Made by a program: the position numbers and the translations under genes. DNA of 6,324 bases from DATKMS01 sp041497995 (lineage in GTDB: Bacteria; Desulfobacterota; Binatia; HRBIN30), in assembly GCA_041497995.1 (NCBI GenBank), contig JBGQHM010000396.1, forward strand, positions 1 through 6,324, in the 5' to 3' direction. Position 1 is the first letter of the stretch. Each line of letters begins with the position of its first letter. Below, one piece after another: positions 1-5,383 of this stretch. The notes beneath the pieces were generated by a model. It made no database searches, was not told the DNA's origin, and saw only the letters and a list, made by a program, of their open reading frames with translations.

Positions 1-1120
1 CAACGAAGCGGCCGTCGTAGCTGATGCTCGGTGGAAACGACGCGTCGTTGGAATCGCCGCCGAAGAAGCTCAGGCTGACGCGCTCCGTGATGCCGCCTTC
101 GCGGTCGCGCACGAAGACATCAACCAAGTCATTCCGGTCGTCGGGAACGAGGTTGCTGGCAAGCGATTTGAACGCCACGAAGTGGCCATCCTCGCTGATC
201 GCGGGGAGGATGCTGTCGCCGTTCCCCTGGACGTCGTCTGAGCTTACGCTGGCGATGTCGATGGTGCCAGTGGCACGGTCGCAGACGAAGATGTCCAGTC
301 GGCCATTCTTGTCGGGGGTGGTGGGGACGAGGTTGGTGGCTGCAGACGTGAAGGCGACGAATCGGCCGTTAGCGCTGATGCTCGGAGCGAAACTGTCGCC
401 ATTCGGCTCGATGCCATCGCAGACCCGCTCCGTCGTCGCGCTGCCGCGGTCGCGGACAAAGATGTCCGCCATACCATTGTGGTCGTTCGGTACGAGGTTC
501 GAGGCTTGCGACTGGAACGCCACGAGCTGCCCGTCTCCGCTGATGCTCGGATTGAGGCTGGGACCGTTGCCTTGCGCGCCGTCGGCGCCCAGGCTGACGC
601 GCTCGGTCGTATTCGTGTTGCGCAGGCGAACGAATACATCTGACTGGCCGTTGATATCGTCGGGGACGAGATTTGTGGCATCCGAGTAGAAGGCAACGAT
701 CCGTCCGTCCGCATCGATGGCGGGGGGGAACCCGGTGGCGTGGCTGGCGCCGTTTTCGGGTTCGCCCGAGCTATTGACGCTGACGCGTTCAGTGCCTTGG
801 GTCGCGCGGTCGCGGACAAACACATCACGGAGTTGGTTGGTATCACCACGAATCAGGTCCGTCGCGTCCGAGTAGAACGCCACGAAGCTGCCATCAACGT
901 TGGCGGCGACGCCGTTACTTGCCGCATTGCCAGAAGTCCCGTTGATGTTGATGCTGATGAGCTCGACCGCAACGGGCGTGATCTGCTGCGCCACTGAGAA
1001 GGCGGCGACAACGCCCAAGGCAATCGCTGCGACAAGTACGACCGTAGCCACGAAGCGCCACCGGCGCGTTCGCATGAGTTGCAAGCCAGCATGGTCGACG
1101 GGTTTCTGAGGCACGCTCAT
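1..1120 (-). CDS. PD40/TolB-like beta-propeller repeat protein, exported or membrane-anchored (C-terminus outside window)
   Basis: The minus-strand frame from the ATG at 1120 stays open to the window edge, giving 373 codons without a stop, so the gene is partial. Residues 1-23 are polar and basic (R17, R19, R20, R22). A hydrophobic segment follows at about 24-44 and looks like an uncleaved anchor or a signal peptide ending near SVA (42-44). From about residue 69 there are five full copies and one partial copy of a 54-62-residue unit: NG, then PSIS.DG..VAF.S.A.NLVP.D.NG..DVFVRDR, then TERVS. The FVR-type core lies at 101, 163, 221, 278 and 336. Such repeats match the WD40-like/PD40 propeller family by recognition. 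Propellers of this kind usually bind partners or polysaccharide outside the cytoplasm; the actual ligand is unknown. Blade 4 differs by a longer loop (TTPDKNG) and FVC in place of FVR. The start is chosen because of the AGGAGG six bases upstream; M16 has no comparable site. Confidence 0.85.
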   Translation of the reverse strand, partial: MSVPQKPVDHAGLQLMRTRRWRFVATVVLVAAIALGVVAAFSVAQQITPVAVELISININGTSGNAASNGVAANVDGSFVAFYSDATDLIRGDTNQLRDVFVRDRATQGTERVSVNSSGEPENGASHATGFPPAIDADGRIVAFYSDATNLVPDDINGQSDVFVRLRNTNTTERVSLGADGAQGNGPSLNPSISGDGQLVAFQSQASNLVPNDHNGMADIFVRDRGSATTERVCDGIEPNGDSFAPSISANGRFVAFTSAATNLVPTTPDKNGRLDIFVCDRATGTIDIASVSSDDVQGNGDSILPAISEDGHFVAFKSLASNLVPDDRNDLVDVFVRDREGGITERVSLSFFGGDSNDASFPPSISYDGRFV

Positions 1121-1126
1121 GTCCCC

Positions 1127-1132
1127 CCTCCT
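1127..1132 (-). promoter_or_regulatory. Ribosome binding site of the propeller-repeat gene
   Basis: Read on the minus strand, AGGAGG is followed by GGGGAC and then the ATG at 1120. This is an ideal Shine-Dalgarno match with six-base spacing. It decides the start in favour of 1120 over the in-frame ATG at 1075. The G-run continues past the core (AGGAGGGGGG), which allows slightly shifted pairing. Confidence 0.85.
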
Positions 1133-1248
1133 AGACGCGACCTCTTCCTTACCGGAAAAAAGCAGGAAGGCGAATAGGAAATCTGCATCAGCGCGCATGC
1201 ATACGGGCGGCGCGCAGCGAGTGCCCACTACCCCTGCGCCACTGTGAT

Positions 1249-1277
1249 TTGACTTGGCACGCCGTCCCCCGTAGGGT
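1249..1277 (+). promoter_or_regulatory. Candidate sigma-70 promoter for the small basic protein gene
   Basis: TTGACT at 1249-1254 (5 of 6 to TTGACA), a 17-bp spacer, and TAGGGT at 1272-1277 (keeps the critical TA and final T, 3 of 6 overall). Transcription would start near 1284, leaving a leader of about 88 bases before the ATG at 1372. The spacing is ideal but the -10 box is weak, and sigma-70 consensus rules may not hold exactly in this lineage. Confidence 0.4.
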
Positions 1278-1360
1278 AGCCGATACCCCGAGCGCACGTC
1301 TCTGACCCGCGTCATTCCCTTTCGGCGCCACACCTCGACGAAATAACGCGCCTCGCGGGC

Positions 1361-1366
1361 AGGAGG
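1361..1366 (+). promoter_or_regulatory. Ribosome binding site of the small basic protein gene
   Basis: AGGAGG followed by ACACT and the ATG at 1372, a perfect core with five-base spacing. It favours the first ATG over the in-frame ATG two codons later (1378), which would sit 11 bases away. It is the main evidence that this short reading frame is a real gene. Confidence 0.85.
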
Positions 1367-1371
1367 ACACT

Positions 1372-1713
1372 ATGACGATGAACGACATTCAAAAGCTTCT
1401 GACGAGCCTGATGCGCGGCATCGATAAGAAAACCACGTTGACCGTCGAGCAACGACCCGATCCGACGCATCCGGGCGTGACCGTGCACCTCTCACGGGAC
1501 AAGCGTACCGGGACCCTGGAAATCTCCGAAACAGATCTGCTCGCGAGCCAATCGGATCTCATGCACCGCAACCGCGTGCGTACGGCGCTCAAACGCTCCC
1601 GCGACCGCATGTGGGAAGAAACCAGCTACATCTTCAGCACCAAAACCGAGAACCAAAAGCCCGAAGGCAACTCGTGGTTCCGCCCCTCGCAAGGCGGCCG
1701 CGGCCGGCGCTAG
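1372..1713 (+). CDS. Small basic protein of unknown function (113 aa)
   Basis: I do not recognise the family. The protein is soluble in appearance, with no signal peptide and no membrane segment. Residues 1-16 look helical and amphipathic (NDIQKLLTSLMRGI). Residues 21-52 have alternating strand-like character around HPGVTVHLSR and TGTLEIS. Residues 53-85 are a charged helix-like stretch rich in Arg and Lys (RNRVRTALKRSRDRMWEE). The tail from about 90 is polar and ends in a Gly/Arg-rich segment (QGGRGRR) of the kind often seen in nucleic-acid-binding proteins; that role is only a guess. The strong AGGAGG site, a candidate promoter and monocistronic placement support a real gene. It is separated by 204 bp from the MoxR operon and divergent from the propeller gene, so context gives no function. 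Confidence 0.7.
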   Translation: MTMNDIQKLLTSLMRGIDKKTTLTVEQRPDPTHPGVTVHLSRDKRTGTLEISETDLLASQSDLMHRNRVRTALKRSRDRMWEETSYIFSTKTENQKPEGNSWFRPSQGGRGRR

Positions 1714-1746
1714 GGCCTGCGGCCAGCGTCATTTCTATGGCCCGCT

Positions 1747-1766
1747 CCCCGATTGGTCGCTCGGGG
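1747..1766 (+). terminator. Weak hairpin downstream of the small gene, possible terminator
   Basis: CCCCGA (1747-1752) pairs with TCGGGG (1761-1766) around an eight-base loop, 33 bases after the stop codon at 1711-1713. There is no T-run behind it, so it is not a textbook intrinsic terminator. It could still slow polymerase or protect the 3' end of the message. Confidence 0.25.
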
Positions 1767-1846
1767 CTGCCGAGTCCGACACGCTAGCTAAAGCGGCCCG
1801 CGTCTCTGCTGACTCACATTCTCAATCCTAACACCTTCGCAGCAGT

Positions 1847-1887
1847 AGGGTCTCAGGTGGAAGTTATGTTGACCCACCTGGGACCCT
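1847..1887. repeat. Long inverted repeat over the operon promoter (operator or leader hairpin candidate)
   Basis: AGGGTCTCAGGTGG (1847-1860) and CCACCTGGGACCCT (1874-1887) are reverse complements at 13 of 14 positions, around a 13-base spacer. In RNA the single mismatch is a G-U wobble, so all 14 positions could pair. The right arm begins inside the TTGACC box of the candidate promoter and covers most of its spacer, and the left arm lies just upstream. A dimeric repressor bound here would block the -35 region. No T-run follows, so an intrinsic terminator is less likely. No known regulator motif is recognised in the arms. Confidence 0.7.
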
Positions 1888-1897
1888 CCACTATCCT
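1869..1897 (+). promoter_or_regulatory. Candidate sigma-70 promoter of the MoxR/VWA operon
   Basis: TTGACC at 1869-1874 (5 of 6), a 17-bp spacer, and TATCCT at 1892-1897 (4 of 6, with TAT and final T). The predicted start point near 1904 leaves a leader of only about 14 bases before the ATG at 1918. That agrees with the absence of any Shine-Dalgarno match in front of that gene: translation may begin on a very short leader. Confidence 0.5.
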
Positions 1898-1917
1898 GCC
1901 GACGCTGCCAGCTTGAT

Positions 1918-3387
1918 ATGCCAGCGATTACACTGGGCCTTGCCGAGGTCGAAGAGCGGTTGCGCGCCTTGCGCCGACGTCTGAACGCGCTTACTGCCCA
2001 GCATAGCGTGTACGTCAGCGTGAGCGCGATCATCGTCGTGATCACGGCGCTCATCCTTGTGGGGTTGCGGGGGTCCGCTGTCGCTTTCCGAGCGGCGACC
2101 TGGTGCGGTGCGGTGGTGTGCCTCGCCGCCGGCGTCTGGGCCGCCCGCGCGGCGCGGCGACGATGGCTCGATGTGACCGCGACGGCGCATCTGGCAGATC
2201 GGCGTGGCGCCCTCAGCGATCGGCTGGTCACACTCATCGACCTGCGATCACGACCCCGCACTTCGCGCCTGGCTCCGGTGCTCGTCGCCCAACTGCTCGG
2301 GTTGAGTAAGCAATGGCAGCCGCACCAGATCGCGCCCCGGCGTGTTCCCCGGTCGGTCTATGCATTGGTCGCAGCGCTCCTCGCTCTTGGCTCTACGGCA
2401 TTCATCGAGCGGCGTCCGCCGGCACCTCCTGAGGTTCAAACGAGCTCCGCAACCGCGGGTGCACTGACCGACGCGGGCTCACCTCAGGCACCGTTCATGG
2501 CAGGGAGCACGGGAAAGCACGCTGCCGACGGCCCGTCTGTACCGGGCATTCCCCCGGCGGGAGAGCTGCCACAAGGCCAAGCCTTTGATGGCCGTGAGGC
2601 AAGCAGCGTTCCGCCAAACGGCGACTCTCAGCAGGGTGCCTCGTCCACAGCAGCTGGGCTTCCAGGCAAGGGCGCGCCACAGCCGGACGGCCCCCCCCGC
2701 GCCAACCGCGGGCAAGGCGACCACAAGGGCTTGGAGCAGCCGGACAACGCGCTGGCTGCGCTGCCGGACCGTTTGCAGGACGCCATCCGCCGGGCCTTCC
2801 ACGCGCAGCCGATGGAGCGACCACAGCAGCTCGCCGCCCGCGCTGATCCGACGAACGGTCCACCAGGCGCACGCGGCGACGACCAGGAAGGGAACCAGGA
2901 TCGCCAACGTCATGATGCTTCCGACACCGGGAAGCCCGGCAGCAAGCCGCAGGCGCCGCAGAAGGGCGCAGATGCCGGCGCGCAGAAGGGACCCGGCAAA
3001 CCCAAGCCGGGTGAGCAGGTTGCGCAACGTGAAGATGGCAAGTCTCCGAGCCAGAACTTCGAGGGCAGTTCGCCTGCCGCAGGCCAAGGATCGAGTCCAG
3101 GTGGTCTGATGGACGGCAAGGCGCAGAACGTCGCCGCGGGTGAGGGCGCGACGAAGACCTTCAAGCTGACCATCACTTCATTCCTACGAGCCATGGAACA
3201 GAAGGGGAGCCAACCGCGCCCGCCCAGCAAGAAAGGCGGGACCGCCAGCGCCCCGGCCAGCGGCAGCACAACGCAAGTGGCGCTGAACGAGCGACAGTTG
3301 AACGACGACGCCTTGCGCAAGGCAGAGATTCCGCCCGAGTATGAGGACATCGTGCGGCGAGTGTATTCGTTGCGAGGCGACCAATGA
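1918..3387 (+). CDS. Membrane protein with long Pro/Gly/Gln-rich linker, DUF4175-like N-terminus, first gene of MoxR/VWA operon
   Basis: 489 aa. Residues 8-27 form a charged Leu/Arg helix. Hydrophobic segments follow at about 31-50, 57-77 and 147-163. Between the second and third lies a segment (ATAHLADRRGALSDRLVTLIDL, residues 88-109) like the alpha-helical 'LGL.DRL.TALEL' stretch of DUF4175-type proteins; this assignment is by recognition only. Residues 165-455 are low complexity, rich in Pro, Gly, Gln, Ala, Ser and Lys, and probably disordered, with one helix-like island (ALPDRLQDAIRRAFH, 281-295). The C-terminus (about 456-487) is again ordered-looking and carries IPPEYEDIVRRVYSLRG, resembling the short conserved tail of membrane proteins next to moxR. 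The ATG at 1918 is the first possible start after the in-frame stop at 1870; no ribosome binding site is visible. It overlaps moxR by ATGA. Probably a membrane scaffold or partner of the VWA proteins; function inferred from position. Confidence 0.75.
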   Translation: MPAITLGLAEVEERLRALRRRLNALTAQHSVYVSVSAIIVVITALILVGLRGSAVAFRAATWCGAVVCLAAGVWAARAARRRWLDVTATAHLADRRGALSDRLVTLIDLRSRPRTSRLAPVLVAQLLGLSKQWQPHQIAPRRVPRSVYALVAALLALGSTAFIERRPPAPPEVQTSSATAGALTDAGSPQAPFMAGSTGKHAADGPSVPGIPPAGELPQGQAFDGREASSVPPNGDSQQGASSTAAGLPGKGAPQPDGPPRANRGQGDHKGLEQPDNALAALPDRLQDAIRRAFHAQPMERPQQLAARADPTNGPPGARGDDQEGNQDRQRHDASDTGKPGSKPQAPQKGADAGAQKGPGKPKPGEQVAQREDGKSPSQNFEGSSPAAGQGSSPGGLMDGKAQNVAAGEGATKTFKLTITSFLRAMEQKGSQPRPPSKKGGTASAPASGSTTQVALNERQLNDDALRKAEIPPEYEDIVRRVYSLRGDQ

Positions 3388-4421
3388 CCGTTGAGAGTCC
3401 TCAGCAAGCGGTCCGCAATTTTCAGGACATCTTCGACCGCCTGCGCACCCAGCTGCACCGCGTCATCGTCGGGCACCGTGAGATGCTTGACCAGATCCTC
3501 GTCGCCTTCTTCGCCGGCGGCCACGTGCTGATCGAAGGCGTGCCAGGCACCGGCAAGACGTTGATCGTGCGCACGCTCGGCGAAGCGTTGAACCTGTCCT
3601 TCAATCGCGTGCAGTTCACCGTCGATCTCATGCCCGCCGACATCACCGGAACGCGCATGGTCGTCGACGGCAACGGGCGGCGGGAGTTCACCTTTATCCC
3701 GGGGCCATTGTTCTCGCATGTTCTGCTGGCTGACGAGATCAACCGCGCTACCCCGAAGACCCAGTCGGCGTTGCTCGAGGCGATGGCGGAGCTGCAGGTA
3801 ACGGTCGCCGGCACGACATACAAGTTGGAGCCGCCGTTCTTCGTGCTGGCGACCCTCAATCCGATCGAGATGGAGGGCACCTACCCGCTACCCGAGGCGC
3901 AGATCGATCGCTTCTTTTTCAAGGTCGTGCTGACCTACCCCGATCACAGCGAGATGCAGCGCATCATCGGTGGGACCACAGGCGCGAGCCTGCCGACGGT
4001 GGAGCCAGTGTTCGACCGGGAGGAGTCAGCTGGGCACGTCGAGGCCTTGCGCGCCCTCGTCCGCGAGGTGTTGGTCGCACCACATCTGGAGGAATACGCG
4101 GCAGCGATCGTGCGCGCCACGTTGCCGGCGGGTTCGAAGTTCGCGCCGCAAGGTGCGGCGCCGCTGCCAATCGACGAGCAGATTGCACGCTACGTCAGCT
4201 TCGGATCGAGCCCGCGCGGCGGCCAGGCGTTGCTTCTGGGTGCCAAGGCGCAGGCGCTGCTCGACGGGCGGGTCAACGTGACGTACGACGACATCGACCG
4301 GGTGGCGATCCCGGCGCTCAATCACCGCTTGGTGCTCAACTTTGCCGCGGTTGCGGACGGCGTCGATCCGCGGACGCTGATCGAGCGCATCCTGCATGCA
4401 GCCCGGAAGCTCCGGCGCTGA
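3384..4421 (+). CDS. moxR: MoxR-family AAA+ ATPase
   Basis: 345 aa, full length for the family. Walker A is GVPGTGKT (52-59, K58), Walker B LLADEIN (114-120, D117 and E118), sensor 1 N159 in ATLNPIEMEGTYPLPEAQIDRF (the segment begins at 156), the arginine-finger candidate R176, and sensor 2 R278 in GSSPRG. This is the AAA_3 core followed by the helical lid (about 245-318). MoxR enzymes are cytosolic hexameric ATPases that use ATP hydrolysis to remodel or mature client proteins, commonly with VWA-domain partners, often encoded next door as here. All catalytic residues are present, so it should be active. The start ATG overlaps the stop of the upstream gene as ATGA, with a weak GAGGCG five bases upstream, which points to translational coupling. 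The specific client cannot be told from the sequence. Confidence 0.95.
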   Translation: MTVESPQQAVRNFQDIFDRLRTQLHRVIVGHREMLDQILVAFFAGGHVLIEGVPGTGKTLIVRTLGEALNLSFNRVQFTVDLMPADITGTRMVVDGNGRREFTFIPGPLFSHVLLADEINRATPKTQSALLEAMAELQVTVAGTTYKLEPPFFVLATLNPIEMEGTYPLPEAQIDRFFFKVVLTYPDHSEMQRIIGGTTGASLPTVEPVFDREESAGHVEALRALVREVLVAPHLEEYAAAIVRATLPAGSKFAPQGAAPLPIDEQIARYVSFGSSPRGGQALLLGAKAQALLDGRVNVTYDDIDRVAIPALNHRLVLNFAAVADGVDPRTLIERILHAARKLRR

Positions 4422-5334
4422 CGCGGCAACGGCGCTGGCGGCGGTGCTGGCGCCGGGGTTCCTGCGCAAGTTGGATCGGCTGCACCTCAGCGTGCGGCGC
4501 TCGCTGAGCACGCGCCCCGGCAACACCCCAATGCCGCGCGGCTCACAAGGCTCGGGCATCGAGATCGAACGCCACAAGGCCTATGCCGCAGGCGACGACC
4601 TGCGCCATCTCGACTGGAACGCCTACGGCCGACTCGACGAGCTGCTCATCAAAACCTTTCGTGCCGAACGCGAAGCGCCGCTGCACATCTTCATCGACGC
4701 ATCCGCGTCCATGGCAGTGCCGGCTGCCGACGGGAAGTTCGCCTTCGCGCTCGGCTTGGCGACCACCCTGGCCTACGTCAGCGTCCGTAATCACGATCCG
4801 GTACGTGCCGTGGCGATCAGCACCGCGCTGCCACGCACGTACGTTGCCGCGCCGTTTCTGCGCCATCGCAGCGCGCTGCACGCGCTGCGCGACTTCCTCC
4901 TGCAGGTGCAGCCACAAGGCGAGACGGCGCTGGCGCCCGGCATTGGCGGTGCGCTCCTCGAGCTGCGTTCGCCAGGCGTCGCCGTGGTGCTCTCCGACTT
5001 CCTCATGCCTCCCGAAGCATATGAAGCCGCGTTCGCCGACTTGCTGGCGCGGCGCTTCACCGTCGCTGCGATCCGCGTGATCGGACCAGCCGAACGCGAC
5101 CCGACACAGCTCTTCCGTCGTGGCCAGCTGATCGACGCGGAGACCGGCCGTCAACGCTTCATTACGCTGACACCGGACAACCTGGCACGCTACGAACGCG
5201 CGTTGAGCGACCACGTCGCGCACCTCCAGAGGTTCTGTAGCCGCTGCGGCATCGCCTGTTGCGTCGTCGATACCGGCAGAGGGCTCGAGCACTGCATCTT
5301 CCACGACCTGCCGGCAGCGGGACTCGTTCATTGA
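4396..5334 (+). CDS. DUF58 / VWA-domain protein, probable MoxR partner
   Basis: 312 aa. The DUF58 signature is clear: GIEIERHKAYAAGDDLRHLD (54-73), then WNAYGRLDELLIKTFRAERE (74-93). It leads straight into a VWA-like fold with a complete metal-ion-dependent adhesion site: D101, S103 and S105 in DASAS, T177 in GETAL and D201 in LSDF. No signal peptide or membrane segment is seen, so it should be cytosolic. DUF58 proteins are regularly encoded just after moxR and are thought to link the ATPase to its target. The ATG at 4396 overlaps moxR by 26 bases with no strong ribosome binding site; a GTG at 4444 is an alternative, and the signature lies downstream of either. The C-terminus is unusual in holding five cysteines (281, 284, 288, 289, 300) where the family normally has few. 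Confidence 0.92.
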   Translation: MQPGSSGADAATALAAVLAPGFLRKLDRLHLSVRRSLSTRPGNTPMPRGSQGSGIEIERHKAYAAGDDLRHLDWNAYGRLDELLIKTFRAEREAPLHIFIDASASMAVPAADGKFAFALGLATTLAYVSVRNHDPVRAVAISTALPRTYVAAPFLRHRSALHALRDFLLQVQPQGETALAPGIGGALLELRSPGVAVVLSDFLMPPEAYEAAFADLLARRFTVAAIRVIGPAERDPTQLFRRGQLIDAETGRQRFITLTPDNLARYERALSDHVAHLQRFCSRCGIACCVVDTGRGLEHCIFHDLPAAGLVH

Positions 5335-5383
5335 ATCATTGAGAGTCAATGAACCAATGAGCCCAATGAGCCGATGATTCAAT
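5327..5383 (+). promoter_or_regulatory. Stop/start cascade and hairpin between DUF58 and BatA genes
   Basis: After the DUF58 stop (5332-5334) there are four ATGs in 26 bases. ATG 5349 opens a three-codon frame (MNQ) whose TGA overlaps the ATG at 5357. That opens a six-codon frame (MSPMSR) whose TGA overlaps the BatA ATG at 5374. GAGAG at 5341-5345 could serve the first ATG. ATTGAATCAT (5330-5339) is the exact reverse complement of ATGATTCAAT (5374-5383), so a hairpin could hide the BatA start. A second palindrome, TCATTGA (5336-5342) / TCAATGA (5346-5352), competes with it. The sequence facts are direct; a role in translational control is inference. Confidence 0.45.

Larger units (their letters stand above)
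1121..1371. other. Divergent intergenic region
   Basis: These 251 bp separate the minus-strand propeller gene from the plus-strand small gene. They hold both ribosome binding sites and a right-facing promoter candidate at 1249-1277. I found no convincing left-facing -35/-10 pair. There is a short inverted repeat CTTCCT (1144-1149) / AGGAAG (1164-1169) in what would be the leader of the propeller gene, with a 14-base loop containing an A6 run. I see no protein-coding or RNA gene here. Confidence 0.6.

Noticed and set aside
24..689. Long plus-strand frame of 221 codons, and neighbouring frames at 244-849 (minus), 740-997 (plus) and 853-1092 (minus)
   Set aside because: They overlap the propeller-repeat gene in other frames. 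The frame from 1120 on the minus strand gives clean repeated motifs, a signal or anchor segment and an AGGAGG site; the others give low-complexity Arg/Ser-rich products.
1188..1388. Minus-strand frame of 66 codons in the divergent intergenic region
   Set aside because: It begins inside the small plus-strand gene, has no supporting start signal and no recognisable features.
1847..1887. Inverted repeat as an intrinsic terminator of the small gene
   Set aside because: No T-run follows the right arm, and a promoter candidate overlaps the repeat, so an operator is the better reading.
1788..2261. Minus-strand frame of 157 codons over the operon promoter
   Set aside because: Arg/Ser-rich product, no ribosome binding site noticed, and it covers both the inverted repeat and the start of the membrane-protein gene.
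2479..3087. Repetitive Pro/Gly/Gln-rich stretch as a DNA tandem repeat or recombined segment
   Set aside because: No regular DNA period is visible. It is compositional bias of a disordered protein linker, in frame with ordered ends.
2910..3719. Minus-strand frame of 269 codons
   Set aside because: It lies across the end of the membrane-protein gene and the start of moxR, has no recognisable domain, and arises from GC-rich codon bias opposite real genes.
4543..5382. Minus-strand frame of 279 codons
   Set aside because: Antisense to the DUF58 gene, whose signature and metal-site residues are unmistakable. The antisense product shows no domain.
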